NCBI RefSeq assembly: GCF_002382885.1
Contig: NZ_NWVL01000042.1
Location: 1 to 64,000 of the forward strand
Origin: Streptomyces sp. WZ.A104
Lineage (GTDB): Bacteria > Actinomycetota > Actinomycetes > Streptomycetales > Streptomycetaceae
Length of the DNA stretch: 64,000 bases
Reading direction: 5' to 3'
Shown one piece after another: positions 34,118-43,401 of this stretch (positions are counted from its first letter, which is position 1; each line of letters starts with the position of its first letter). Made by a program: the position numbers and the translations under genes. A model generated the notes under the pieces. It had not been told where the DNA came from, did not search any database, and saw nothing but the letters and a program-made list of their open reading frames with translations.

Positions 34118-34621
34118 ATGTCAACCATTCACCTGCCCCGAATGCCTCTGCGTGGCGCCCGTCTGGACGAACACCTGCCGGTGGACCACCGGCTCAGTCG
34201 TGTCTACGGTGTCGGCGCCGGCTTCTTCGGAGCGTTCCTCGTGATGTTCGGCGTACTCGGGCTGCTGGACCGGATCGGCTTCTTCAGCACCGGTGGTGAC
34301 ACAGTTCTGGGGCTGAACACCAACGGTGCGCTGAGCACCCTCTCCATCATGATCGGAGTCGTCCTCCTCGCCGGTGCGGTCATCGGCGGGAACCTCGCCT
34401 CCACGCTCAACATGGTCACCGGAGTGGCCTTCATCGTCAGTGGGTTCGCCAACCTGGCTCTGCTGGAGAGCGACTACAACTTCCTTGCCTTCGAGCTGCA
34501 GAACGTCCTGTTCAGCTTCGTGATGGGTGTCCTCCTGATGACCTTCGGCATGTACGGGCGGGTCAGCGCGAGCCTCCCGCATGACAACCCGTACTGGCGC
34601 GCCCGCCACGAGCAGCAGTAG
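34118..34621 (+). CDS. DUF4383 membrane protein
   Basis: A 167-residue protein with four hydrophobic segments (GAGFFGAFLVMFGVLGLLD, TLSIMIGVVLLAGAVIGG, MVTGVAFIVSGFANLALL, VLFSFVMGVLLMTFGMYG), matching DUF4383. ATG 34118 has GAGGAGG 8 nt upstream. HLPVDHRLSRVYGVGAG is the family's conserved start. It is divergent from the fasciclin gene across a 300-bp gap that holds both promoters. Function unknown. Confidence 0.85.
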   Translation: MSTIHLPRMPLRGARLDEHLPVDHRLSRVYGVGAGFFGAFLVMFGVLGLLDRIGFFSTGGDTVLGLNTNGALSTLSIMIGVVLLAGAVIGGNLASTLNMVTGVAFIVSGFANLALLESDYNFLAFELQNVLFSFVMGVLLMTFGMYGRVSASLPHDNPYWRARHEQQ

Positions 34622-34813
34622 CACGCCGGGCCACAGTCCCGGCTGGCGCAGAGCGCGGCAGGACACCGCAGGGGAAGGGCTGATACACATCCGCAACTTC
34701 GCTGCGGGCACGTTGGCACTGGCTGTGGATCTCGGCACCGGAACGCCGCCCTCCCACGTGGCCAGGTTCACGGGCTCGCCGGAAGGGCCGTATCCCGCTC
34801 ACGTCATCGAACC

Positions 34814-35143
34814 GTGCGCTCTGACGGGCCCGCGGAGCGGAAAGGCAGTTCTAGAGTCACTCCCATCCCGACCACACTGGAGCCCTCCATCCGCGCAGCC
34901 GCCGGCCGTCTCCGGCCTCAGCCGCGACGCAACCTCCGGGCCGGCGGTGCCGGGGGGCTCCGGTTCACCGCGACCACGGTGGACGGCAAGCCTTTCGACG
35001 GCAGCACCCTGGCGGGCAAGCCGACCGTGCTCTGGTTCTGGGTGCCCTGGTGCGCCAAGTGCAAGGCCCAGGCCGCCGATACCGCAGCCGACCACACGGG
35101 GAAGGCCAATGTCGTCGGCGTCGCGGGCCTGGACAAGAACTGA
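34814..35143 (+). pseudogene. Redoxin/thioredoxin (MPT53/DsbE-like) fragment truncated by an IS
   Basis: Residues 49-108 read as a TlpA/MPT53-type domain: LRFTATTVDGKPFDGSTLAG, then VLWFWVPWCAKCKAQAADTA with the WCxKC active site. The expected export signal is missing at the N-terminus, and the frame stops at 35141-35143 inside the IS3 end, so the second half of the fold (cis-Pro loop and last strands) is lost. Both ends are damaged. In complete clusters this protein works with a DipZ/CcdA-type electron transporter, none of which is seen here. Confidence 0.8.
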
Positions 35144-35173
35144 AGTTTCCCCATGATCTTGGACACTCGTTCG

Positions 35174-35632
35174 TTATACCGCGATGGCGTGTTGATGTCG
35201 CTCCCTGGTCCCGGCCGGGGTGAGGTAACCGAAGATCTTGTGCTTGCGTAGACGGCGGCAGTTGTGGAAGGTCTCGATGAAGGTGAAGACCTCGGCGCGG
35301 GCGGTGGCCCGGTCGGGCCAGGTCCGGGTTCCGATCTCTTCCTTGAGCAGGGCCCAGAAACTCTCCGCTGCGGCGTTGTCGAAACACGATCCGGTGCGCC
35401 CGCAGCTCTGCCGTAGCCCCAGCTCCCGTATTCGATCGCGGAATTGAGCTGAGGTGTACTCGCTTCCGCGATCGCTGTAGATCACGCATCCGGGCTCCAG
35501 ACCGCCTCGGCCGTGGGACATGTCGAGGGCGTCCACGACGAGCTCGGCGCGGTGGCGGTCGGCCATCGCGTAGCCGACGACCTCGCGGGTGGCCAGGTCC
35601 AGCCGGCAGGCGAGGTAGAGCCGGCTTAGAGG
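35174..35632 (-). pseudogene. IS3 orfB C-terminal fragment (integrase core)
   Basis: Integrase-core residues RLYLACRLDLATREVVGYAM, CVIYSDRGSEYTSAQF (second Asp) and NAAAESFWALLKEEI (Glu of DDE) through the C-terminal YLTPAGTRERHQH. The N-terminal part, including the first Asp, is missing because of the inserted IS and a deletion. Not functional. Confidence 0.82.
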
Positions 35633-36479
35633 CATCTCATTTGGATGACTCAGTATTCTGTGAGTCATGGTGGGGATCGTTGAGCGGTTGGTGCCGGACG
35701 AGTTGTGGGAGTTGTTCCAGCGGGTGGTGCCGGAGGCGCCGTCGCGGCCTCAGGGCGGTGGTCGGCGTCGGCACGGTGACCGGGAGGTGCTGGCCGCGAT
35801 CGTGTTCGTGGCTACGTCGGGTTGTACCTGGCAGCAGTTGCCTTCGGTGTCGTTCGGCCCGTCCGGAGCGACTGCACACCGGCGGTTCTCGGAGTGGTCG
35901 AAGGCCAGGGTGTGGGCCAGGCTCCACCGCCTGGTCCTCGACGAGCTCGGTGCTCGTGGCGAGTTGGACTGGTCGCGTTGCGCGATCGACTCGGTGAACA
36001 TGCGGGCCCTGAAAAGGGGGACCTGACAGGTCCGAATCCTGTCGACCGGGGCAAGTACGGCTCGAAGATCCACCTGATCACGGAACGATCAGGTCTGCCC
36101 ATATCCATCGGCATCTCCGGGGCCAACCTGCACGACAGCCAGGCCCTGATCCCGCTCGTGAAGGGCATCCCGCCGATCTCTTCGCGCCGCGGCCGGCGAC
36201 GGCGCAAGCCCGGCAAGCTCCATGCCGACAAGGGCTACGACTACGCCCACCTGCGGCGATGGTTACGCGAGCGCGGCATCACCCACCGCATCGCCCGCAA
36301 GGGAGTCGAGTCCACGCAACGACTGGGCCGCCACCGCTGGACCGTAGAACGCACCATGGCCTGGCTCGCCGGATGCCGACGACTCCACCGCCCCTACGAA
36401 CGCAAAGCCGACCACTTCCTCGCCTTCACCAGCATCGCCTGCACCCTCATCTGCTACCGCAGGCTCACCAAATGAGATG
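35633..36479 (+). mobile_element. Small IS5-type element nested in the IS3 copy, 847 bp
   Basis: Terminal repeats CATCTCATTTGG (35633-35644) and its exact complement (36468-36479). It encodes a transposase in two frames. It sits inside orfB of the IS3 copy, after the codons for HVARSS on the right and before LSRLYLA on the left, with about 110 orfB codons absent. Confidence 0.8.
35667..36475 (+). CDS. IS5-family transposase, two frames joined by a -1 frameshift
   Basis: Frame one (35667-36026) encodes a helix-turn-helix part and first Asp: VPDELWELFQRVVPEAPSRP, TSGCTWQQLPSVSFG and CAIDSVNMRALK. Frame two continues with KGDLTGPNPVDRGKYGSKIH, LHADKGYDYAHL (second Asp) and HRWTVERTMAWLAGCRRL (Glu). 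The switch is at the run A4G5 near 36011-36019, a likely -1 slippage site, as in other members of this IS group. The fused product is about 269 residues with a complete DDE triad, so the element may be active. Confidence 0.82.
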
Positions 36480-36573
36480 ACTTCTTAGGAGGAGCGGGCC
36501 ACGTGCAGCACCCGGCACAGCAGCATGACCGGGTAGTTCGCCTTCTCCGCATGGATCAACCGGTACAACGCGG

Positions 36574-36873
36574 TTACCGGTCGTTCTCCCTCACGAAGAA
36601 GGACGTCGCTTTTTCAGGATCTCGATCGTCTGCTGCTGCTCGCGGTTCTCTCTGCGCAGCCGGTGCAGTTCCTCGCGCTCGGCGCTGGTCAGCTCGACCC
36701 GGGGCGCCCTCGCCCCGGTCGGCCTTGGCCCGGCGGTACCAGCCGCGCAGAGACTCCGAGCTGATGCCGAATTCCCGGGCGATAGCCGTGACCGTCTTGC
36801 CCGAGGAGTCGACGAGCGCGATCGCGTCCCGCTTGAACTCCTCGGTGTACCGCTTCGTGCACTTGCTTTCCAC
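36574..36873 (-). pseudogene. IS3 orfA (helix-turn-helix) with disturbed 3' end
   Basis: MESKCTKRYTEEFKRDAIAL and TAIAREFGISSESLRGWYRR form the IS3 orfA HTH. After about 55 residues the frame drifts (GAPGRADQRRARGT) and returns to family sequence in another frame (SFFVRENDR), so a frameshift is likely. An orfB start (YRLIHAEKANYPVMLLCRVL) follows to 36485, where the nested IS begins. Confidence 0.7.
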
Positions 36874-37057
36874 CTGGTGCTACTTCCTCTGGAACCTCAG
36901 GTCCCAGTCTCCAGGTGTCCACAATCAAGGGGAAAATTCACGTTCCTGCTACCCCCACGGAGAGTCATGATCGGCCGCCCGCAGGCGCCCCGGCGTGCAC
37001 CGGGCTGCGCTGTCACGTAATCACAGGTGTGAGAGCGAGCACCGGGTGCGGTGAACT

Positions 37058-37092
37058 CGTGCGGTGGTCCGACTGTGTCGGACCACCGCACG
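37058..37092 (-). terminator. 16-bp perfect hairpin after DUF4394
   Basis: CGTGCGGTGGTCCGAC and its complement around TGT, 17 bp beyond the DUF4394 stop. Confidence 0.8.
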
Positions 37093-37108
37093 GGCCCCCT
37101 CGGTCGGC

Positions 37109-37984
37109 TCAGCCCTGGTCGATGGGCAGGGCGAGGTCGGTGACCTGCTTCGGGCGGGGGAAGGCGCCGAGGTCCTGGATGGCGCCGGTGAGGATGTCGA
37201 CGTGGTAGAGGCGCATGGTTTCGCCGGTTTTGAGGGTGGCGAAGCCGTGGTTGGTGCCGTCCTTGGGTGAGGTGTGGATGTCGAAGCCGGCGTCGGGGCC
37301 TGCGTTGATGCCGAGGTTGCCGGTGGGTGCGAGGGTGCCGGCGTTGGCGGGTGATTGCAGGGAGACGCGGTCGGTGGTGGTGTCGATGTCGAAGAGGGTG
37401 GTGGCGGTGGCGGGGTTGAGGTCGTTGTTGGTGTAGGCGGCGGCGGTGACGCCGCGGGCGGTGGTGGGCGGTGTGGTGGGGTTGGTGAGAGTGTCGTCGG
37501 CGATGGTGGAGAGCGGGGCGGCGTTGTCGTCGATGTTGTGGCGCAGGTTCTGGCCGGTGTCGCTGATGACGCGGAGCCGGTTGGCGGCGGGGTTGAAGTC
37601 GACGCCGAAGTGCTTGCCGGAGAGGGTAACGGTGAGCTGGGAGACCTTCATGGCCTTGGCGTTGATGGTGCTGAGGGTGTAGATGCCGCCCTTGTCGCCG
37701 ACGCCGTAGAGCTTTTCGTTCTGGACGCGGAAGTCGATGCCGACGATCTTGGTGTCGCCGCGCAGTCCGGACACCTTGCCGATGTTCATCGGCTTGGCGG
37801 GCCGGTCGACGTCGAACTGGACCAGGTGCTGGTCGGCGGTGAGTCCGATGGCGGTGAGCGCCTTGTGTGCTCCGTGGTCCGGGCCGTGCCCGTGGCGGCC
37901 GTCCGCGGTGGCCAGTGCCGGGACGGCCAGGGCCGCTGCCACGGCCAGGGATACGGCGGCGATAGCGGTCTTGCGCTTACGCAT
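37109..37984 (-). CDS. Secreted DUF4394 protein (intact paralogue)
   Basis: A 291-residue exported protein. The signal MRKRKTAIAAVSLAVAAALA ends at ALATA, followed by a His-rich start (DGRHGHGPDHGAH). The body has repeated beta-strand blocks typical of DUF4394: LTAIGLTADQHLVQFDVDRP, KLYGVGDKGGIYTLST, FGVDFNPAANRLRVISDTGQ, NNDLNPATATTLFDIDTTTD and NHGFATLKTGETMRLYHVDI. The pattern suggests an extracellular beta-propeller-like domain. It has no partner in an operon, and its broken sister lies at 30045-30830. Function unknown. Confidence 0.87.
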   Translation of the reverse strand: MRKRKTAIAAVSLAVAAALAVPALATADGRHGHGPDHGAHKALTAIGLTADQHLVQFDVDRPAKPMNIGKVSGLRGDTKIVGIDFRVQNEKLYGVGDKGGIYTLSTINAKAMKVSQLTVTLSGKHFGVDFNPAANRLRVISDTGQNLRHNIDDNAAPLSTIADDTLTNPTTPPTTARGVTAAAYTNNDLNPATATTLFDIDTTTDRVSLQSPANAGTLAPTGNLGINAGPDAGFDIHTSPKDGTNHGFATLKTGETMRLYHVDILTGAIQDLGAFPRPKQVTDLALPIDQG

Positions 37985-38644
37985 GATTCTCCCGGAGAAG
38001 AGAGGGCGCCGACGCGAAAAGTCGGCGAGTCGTAAGTCGTACGAGGCTGTGGCACGCGCGGATTGGGTGAGGCGTTCGGGTTCACTCCGTTGGAGTCGTG
38101 CGACGGGTGGGCGGTTGGCATCTCATCGTGCCTTCGGTATGTGCGGCCGCCGACTTGCGGGGATGAGTGCACGGCCGACTGCCGTGGTCCCCTCCTCAGC
38201 GCGGTGCTCCAGCGACACCGCCGCGCTGTGCCAGTGATACTGCTAGGCGGTGGCTGTTGCACATAGATTGCAGCAAGAGCTGCGTGACTCTTTCGGCCCA
38301 GTGCCGGGCGTCTGTGTCGTCGTCATTTCTGCGCGGCACCTTTTCCGCTGCTTTGCCGCTCCCACCGGGCCTTTCGTCTGAATCGGCCCCCGCGGCTGAC
38401 GTGACGACGTCAGGTTGGTCGGCCCGGAATGGGGTTTCGGCGTGCTTGTCTACGGCGGAGCGACGCTTGACGGTGTGGCCGGGTCCCGGCCCTGCCGGTT
38501 GTTGCGTGCGTCCTTTCCGTCGGCACGGTCGGCGCGAGATGTTCCGGCGCGGTGCCGCACGCCATCCCATCAGCCCACCCCCCTGGCCACCGCATGCCCT
38601 CACGGCCGCGGTGAGAGGCAGGGGCAGCAGACAGAAGGAATGCC
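37985..38644. other. Divergent intergenic region
   Basis: About 660 bp between DUF4394 and DUF4331, with no recognised gene. It holds a Nur-box-like palindrome (separate entry) about 370 bp before the DUF4331 start, implying a long leader or a further promoter nearer the gene. Confidence 0.45.
38257..38273. promoter_or_regulatory. Nur-box-like palindrome upstream of the DUF4331 operon
   Basis: TTGCAC-ATAGA-TTGCAG fits the Streptomyces Nur consensus tTGCaa-N5-ttGCAA with two end mismatches. The bases that follow (CAAGAGC) resemble those after the second copy at 45282-45298 (TAAGATC), so the two sites look related beyond the core. Confidence 0.45.
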
Positions 38645-40246
38645 GTGAAGCTTTCGAAGGCCAGGCCGCGCTCGCGGCGCGTCTTGGACAAGTCCCTGCT
38701 CGTGCTCGGCAGCACCACCCTGGCCGCCGGGCTCGGAGCGATGACCCTCGCCCCCGGCCTCAGCGCGGCCTCCAGCCACCGTGAGGCCCCCCTGATCGCC
38801 GGGGACCCGCGGGCGGACAACACCGACGTGTACGCGTTCACCAGCCCCGACAAGTCCGACACCGTGACGATGGTGGCGAACTGGATCCCGTTCGAGGAGC
38901 CCAACGGCGGCCCGAACTTCTACGCGTTCGGCGACGACCTGCGCTACAACATCAAGATCGACAACACCGGTGACGGCGTCGCCGATGTCACCTACAGCTG
39001 GCGCTTCCGCAGCAGCTACCGCGACGACGCGAACCAGTTCCTCTACAACACCGGCCCGGTCACCTCGCTGAACGACCCGGACCTGAACTTCCGCCAGGTC
39101 TACGACCTCGTCGTCACCACCGGAGGAAAGAGCCGGACCGTCCTGAAGGGTGTGCCGGCCGCCCCGTCCCGTACCGGCAAGGCGTCGATGCCCGACTACG
39201 CGGCCCTGCGCAAGCAGGCGACCTTCGGTCTGCCGGGCGGCGGCAAGACGTACGCGGGCCAGGCCGAGGACCCCTTCTTCGCCGACCTCCGCGTCTTCGA
39301 TCTGCTGTACGGCGGCGACCTGAGCGAGCGAGGCCAGGACACCCTGGCCGGCTACAACGTCAACACCATCGCCATCCAGGTCCCCAAGAAGCAGCTCGCC
39401 CTGAACGGGAACACCTCCCGCAACCCGGTCATCGGCGTGTGGTCGACCACCGACCGCGGGGGCGTCACAGTCAACGACTCCCGTGACAAGGCTGCCGGGC
39501 AGCAGTGGAAGCAGGTTTCCCGCCTCGGGAACCCGCTGGTCAACGAGGTCGTCGTCCCGCTGAAGTTCAAGGACGCCTTCAACACCCTCAACCCCAGCCA
39601 GGACCGCACCGTCCAGCCGGTCGTCGACAAGGTGTACGACCCGATCCTGCCCAAGCTCATCCAGCAGGTCTACGGCATCCCCGCCCCCAAGACGCCCCGC
39701 AACGACCTCGCGGAGATCTACCTGACGGGCATCTGCAAGGCCTGTGGTCCGATCAAGGCCGACCTGAACGCGCACCGCCTCAACAAGGACGCGCCACTCA
39801 AGAGGATCGTCCCGGCGGAGGAGCTGCGCCTGAACATGACGGTGCCGCCCACCGCGAAACCGCAGCGCCTCGGAGTGCTCGCGGGCGACCTGGCAGGCTT
39901 CCCGAACGGGCGCCGCCTCGCCGACGACGTCATCGACATCTCGCTCCAGGCCGTCATGGGCGCCGCCCAGACCGGCGAACTCGTCCCCGCGCTCGCGGAA
40001 GGCGACAAGGTCGACACCAACGAGGTCCCCTTCGGCGCCTCGTTCCCCTACGTCGCGCTGCCCCACACCAAGCACGTCAACCGCGGCCCTGACGCGGCCG
40101 GCCGCAACGCCGAGCAGACCTCGGCACATAACCGCCCGGCCGGCCCCGCCATGGAGACCACCCAGGCCGCGGCGCTCGCCGGCGCCGGTGCGCTGCTCCT
40201 CGGCATCGGCGGCTTCCGCCTGCGCCGTCGCAACAAGGACAGCTGA
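38645..40246 (+). CDS. Secreted DUF4331 protein with C-terminal membrane anchor
   Basis: A 533-residue exported protein. GTG 38645 (RBS AAGGA) starts a long signal (LVLGSTTLAAGLGAMTLAPG) followed directly by the DUF4331 hallmark SSHREAPLIAGDPRADNTDV. Further conserved blocks: FYAFGDDLRYNIKIDNTGDG, MPDYAALRKQA, FFADLRVFDLLYGGDLSE and GFPNGRRLADDVIDI. The C-terminus has a hydrophobic segment (AAALAGAGALLLGIGGF) and basic tail RLRRRNKDS, like a wall- or membrane-anchoring signal but without LPxTG. It heads an operon with TPR and NicO genes. DUF4331 function is unknown. Confidence 0.9.
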   Translation: MKLSKARPRSRRVLDKSLLVLGSTTLAAGLGAMTLAPGLSAASSHREAPLIAGDPRADNTDVYAFTSPDKSDTVTMVANWIPFEEPNGGPNFYAFGDDLRYNIKIDNTGDGVADVTYSWRFRSSYRDDANQFLYNTGPVTSLNDPDLNFRQVYDLVVTTGGKSRTVLKGVPAAPSRTGKASMPDYAALRKQATFGLPGGGKTYAGQAEDPFFADLRVFDLLYGGDLSERGQDTLAGYNVNTIAIQVPKKQLALNGNTSRNPVIGVWSTTDRGGVTVNDSRDKAAGQQWKQVSRLGNPLVNEVVVPLKFKDAFNTLNPSQDRTVQPVVDKVYDPILPKLIQQVYGIPAPKTPRNDLAEIYLTGICKACGPIKADLNAHRLNKDAPLKRIVPAEELRLNMTVPPTAKPQRLGVLAGDLAGFPNGRRLADDVIDISLQAVMGAAQTGELVPALAEGDKVDTNEVPFGASFPYVALPHTKHVNRGPDAAGRNAEQTSAHNRPAGPAMETTQAAALAGAGALLLGIGGFRLRRRNKDS

Positions 40247-40354
40247 CCCGGCAGCGCCACACACGCACGGCGTTCACAGTGCCCGGGCCAGGGCAGCGCT
40301 GCACCGGCCCGGGCACCCGCGCCGTCGACGCCCGACACAAGGGGAGGACCTTTC

Positions 40355-41707
40355 GTGCATCCGGACCACACCACTTCCCAGTCCGCGCCGCCACCACGGG
40401 CACGAGGTGGCCGTCGAGTGCGGAACATCGCGATCACCCTGGCCCTCGGTGCGACGATGTTCGCCGTCGGGGCGGTCATGCTGACACCCGGCGGCACCAC
40501 CTCTTCGCCACCCTCGGCCCACGGCCAGCCCGTCGGTGCGCCGAGCGGGTCGATCGAGGCGCTCCAGGCGCGCGTGACCCGGCTGCCGAAAGACGCAGGC
40601 GGCTGGGCCGCCCTGGGAATGGCCTACGTCCAGCAAGCGCGTACCACCGCTGATCCGGCCACCTATGACCGGGCCGAGAAGGCGCTGCGCACCTCGCTCT
40701 CCGTCCAGCGCGAGGGAAACACGGACGCGGAAATCGCCATGGGCGCCCTGGCCGCTGCCCGCCACGACTTCCCCACCGCACTGGAATGGGCCCGCAAAGC
40801 AACCGCGAGCGGCCCGTACAGCTCTTCCGCCTACGGGGTCCTGGCCGACGCGTACACCCAGCTCGGCCGCTACGACGAAGCCGACGCCGCCGTGCAGAAG
40901 ATGGCGGATCTGCGGCCGGACGCCGCCTCCCTCGCCCGCGCTTCCTACGCCTTCGAACTCAAGGGAGACACCGAGCGGGCCCGCGCCCTGATGGGCAGAT
41001 CCCTGGCGGCAGCGGCCACGGGGGACGAGCGGGCGTTCGCCCACAACGTCCTGGCCACCCTGGATCTCCAGAACGCCAACCCCCGGGCAGCCCTCACCCG
41101 CACACAGACCGCGCTCAGAGCCGCCCCGGGCGATTCGGCGCTCCTGGAGACCCGGGCCCGCGCGCACCTGGCATTGGGTGACACCGCCAAGGCTCTTGCC
41201 GACTACCGGGCGGCCATCGCGATCGCCCCCCTGCCCCACTACCTGCTGGGCCTGGGCGAACTGGAGCAGTCACTGGGCAACGGCGCCCGGGCCGAAGAGA
41301 GTTATGAACTCCTGCGCGCCCAGGACCGCATCCGGGAAGCGGCCGGCGACCCGGCGGACACCGACGCGATCCTCTTCGAAGCCGACCACGGCAACCCGAA
41401 GCGGGCCCTCACCATGGCCGAACAGACCCTTCGCACACGCCCGTTCGTCGCCGTCCACGACGCGTACGCCTGGGCTCTGCACCAGGCAGGCCGGGATGCC
41501 GAAGCCCTCGCCCAGGCCGACAAGGCCCTGGCCCAGGGCACTCGCAGCGCGCTCTTCCGCTACCACCGTGCCGCCATCCACCACTCCCTCGGCGACACCG
41601 AGGCAGCGCGCCGCGACCTGACCGAGGCGCTGCGCGAGCCGGCCTTCCACCCTCTGCACGCCGATGCCGCCCGCACCCTGCTCCAGCGAATCGACACCAC
41701 ACCATGA
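40355..41707 (+). CDS. Membrane-anchored tetratricopeptide repeat protein
   Basis: A 450-residue protein. GTG 40355 is followed by one transmembrane segment (NIAITLALGATMFAVGAVML), then about ten TPR-like helical pairs: GGWAALGMAYVQQARTT, SSAYGVLADAYTQLGRYDEA, ALLETRARAHLALGDTAKAL, VHDAYAWALHQAGRDAEAL, FRYHRAAIHHSLGDTEAARR. It is probably an extracytoplasmic scaffold. The stop overlaps the NicO start (ATGA), and it lies 108 bp after DUF4331, so the three act together, perhaps in assembly of the surface protein or the metal transporter. Confidence 0.85.
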   Translation: MHPDHTTSQSAPPPRARGGRRVRNIAITLALGATMFAVGAVMLTPGGTTSSPPSAHGQPVGAPSGSIEALQARVTRLPKDAGGWAALGMAYVQQARTTADPATYDRAEKALRTSLSVQREGNTDAEIAMGALAAARHDFPTALEWARKATASGPYSSSAYGVLADAYTQLGRYDEADAAVQKMADLRPDAASLARASYAFELKGDTERARALMGRSLAAAATGDERAFAHNVLATLDLQNANPRAALTRTQTALRAAPGDSALLETRARAHLALGDTAKALADYRAAIAIAPLPHYLLGLGELEQSLGNGARAEESYELLRAQDRIREAAGDPADTDAILFEADHGNPKRALTMAEQTLRTRPFVAVHDAYAWALHQAGRDAEALAQADKALAQGTRSALFRYHRAAIHHSLGDTEAARRDLTEALREPAFHPLHADAARTLLQRIDTTP

Positions 41708-43401
41708 ACCACACCCTGCGCCGAACCGTCACTACCCTGGCCGCCACCGCTTTCGCCGCCCTCGCCTGCGTGGCAGCAGCCCCCCACGCAACCGCCCACC
41801 CCCTGGGTAACTTCAGCGTCAACCACCACACGGGCCTCGTCCTTCGGCCCGACCGGATCGACGCCCACATCGTGGTGGACCGCGCGGAGATCGCAGCCCT
41901 CCAGGAACGCCCCACCGTCGACGCCGACCGCGACGGCACGATCAGCGACGGCGAATCGCGCGCCTACGCTGAGAAGACCTGCTCCTCGCTGAGCGGGCAG
42001 CTCCACCTGAACGTGGACGGAACGGCAGTGGACTGGAGTCGGTCTTCGGCCGCCCTGGAGTACCAGAAGGGCGAGGCGGGTCTGCAGACCAGTCGCCTCA
42101 CCTGCCGGCTGAGCGCCCCGGCCGAGCTGGGCGCACCCGCCGAGATCCGGGCTGAGACGGACTACGACACCCGACGCGTCGGCTGGCACGAAATGACCGC
42201 CACAGGCCAGGGCCTCAGCATCACCCGGAGCGACGTTCCCGCCACGTCCGCGACCCGCGAACTGCGCCAGTACCCGGAAGATCCCCTCGCCTCCGCGCTC
42301 GACCAGCGCACAGCGGCACTGAACACCGAGCCCGGACAGGGGGCGACCCTGCCGGCGGTGGCGGACCTCCCCGGCGCGGGCGTGATCAGCGCGGCGCTTG
42401 CCAAGGTGACCGGGGCCTTCGACGCCCTCGTCGGGGCCCGCGAGATCACGCTCCCGGTGGGACTGCTGGCTCTGCTCCTCGCCATCGTCCTGGGGGCCTC
42501 CCACGCGGCGATGCCCGGCCACGGCAAGACCATCATGGCCGCCTACCTCGCAGGCCGCCGCGGCACCAGACGCGACGCGCTCACCGTCGGCGCCACGGTG
42601 ACCCTCACGCACACGGCCGGTGTCCTCGTTCTCGGTCTCGCTCTGCCGGTCTCCACCCACCTGGCCGGCGAATCCGTCCTGATGTGGCTCGGAGCCGCCA
42701 GCGGACTCCTCGTCACAGGCATCGGCCTGTGGCTCCTCAACGGAGCCGTTCGTGGCAGGCCGCAACACAACCACCACCACCACGGACCGCACCACGGTCA
42801 CAGCCACAGTGACGGCGGCCACCACCATCACCACGGGCCGGGCCACAGCCACAGCCACAGCCATGGTGACGCCAGCCACCATCATGGCCACGACCACGGG
42901 CCGGACGGCCCGCACGATCACGGGCCCGTCGCATCGCCCACCGAGCCCGGCACCGCACCAGCCGCGGACCTCCGGCCGGACGTCAGGGTCGCCACCCTCG
43001 CCCCGCCGGACCACGAGCACCTTCCGTCGAGCACGTCGACACCCCCCAAGAGCACCCGGCGTGCAAGCAGGTCGGGCCTCGTCGGCATGGGCATCGCGGG
43101 CGGACTCGTCCCCAGCCCCTCCGCTTTGGTCGTGCTCCTCGGCGCGGTGGCCCTGGGGCGCACCGCCTTCGGTGTCCTCCTCGTCATCGGCTACGGCCTC
43201 GGCATGGCCGCCACGCTCACCCTCGCCGGACTCCTCCTCGTCCGCCTGCGTGAACGCATCGAGAGCCATGACCGGACTCGAACTCTGCGCCGCAACCCCC
43301 TCCTCCGGAAGCTGGTACGGACCGGCCCCGTCATCACCGCGCTCCTCGTCGTCTGCGTAGGCCTCGGCCTTACCCTGCGGGCCGCCACGGGGAACGGGTA
43401 G
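41704..43401 (+). CDS. NicO-family nickel/cobalt transporter with His-rich loop and exported N-terminal domain
   Basis: A 565-residue protein. A signal-like start (ALACVAAAPHATAHPLGN) is followed by a domain of about 200 residues outside the membrane, containing an EF-hand-like loop DADRDGTISDGE. The NicO core has HAAMPGHGKTIMAAYLAG, the metal-binding His-x-x-x-Pro-Gly-His motif, and TLTHTAGVLVLG. A loop of roughly 60 residues after the third helix is packed with His (HNHHHHGPHHGHSHSDGGHH and more), as in RcnA. The C-terminal half has GLVPSPSALVVLLGAVALGR. It probably exports Ni/Co or balances these metals. A Nur-like site lies upstream of the operon. Confidence 0.88.
   Translation: MNHTLRRTVTTLAATAFAALACVAAAPHATAHPLGNFSVNHHTGLVLRPDRIDAHIVVDRAEIAALQERPTVDADRDGTISDGESRAYAEKTCSSLSGQLHLNVDGTAVDWSRSSAALEYQKGEAGLQTSRLTCRLSAPAELGAPAEIRAETDYDTRRVGWHEMTATGQGLSITRSDVPATSATRELRQYPEDPLASALDQRTAALNTEPGQGATLPAVADLPGAGVISAALAKVTGAFDALVGAREITLPVGLLALLLAIVLGASHAAMPGHGKTIMAAYLAGRRGTRRDALTVGATVTLTHTAGVLVLGLALPVSTHLAGESVLMWLGAASGLLVTGIGLWLLNGAVRGRPQHNHHHHGPHHGHSHSDGGHHHHHGPGHSHSHSHGDASHHHGHDHGPDGPHDHGPVASPTEPGTAPAADLRPDVRVATLAPPDHEHLPSSTSTPPKSTRRASRSGLVGMGIAGGLVPSPSALVVLLGAVALGRTAFGVLLVIGYGLGMAATLTLAGLLLVRLRERIESHDRTRTLRRNPLLRKLVRTGPVITALLVVCVGLGLTLRAATGNG

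Larger units (their letters stand above)
35141..36940 (-). mobile_element. IS3-family element interrupted by another IS
   Basis: 26-bp terminal repeats (35141-35166 and 36915-36940) match at 22 positions; both begin TGAA and end TGGACAC when read inwards. orfA is at the right and orfB fragments flank an inserted element. The middle of orfB is missing. The left end truncates the redoxin gene. I see no target duplication, so the flanks have been rearranged. Confidence 0.82.

Noticed and set aside
34814..35143. A complete small thioredoxin gene
   Set aside because: It lacks the export signal and the second half of the fold, and its stop codon lies inside the IS terminal repeat.
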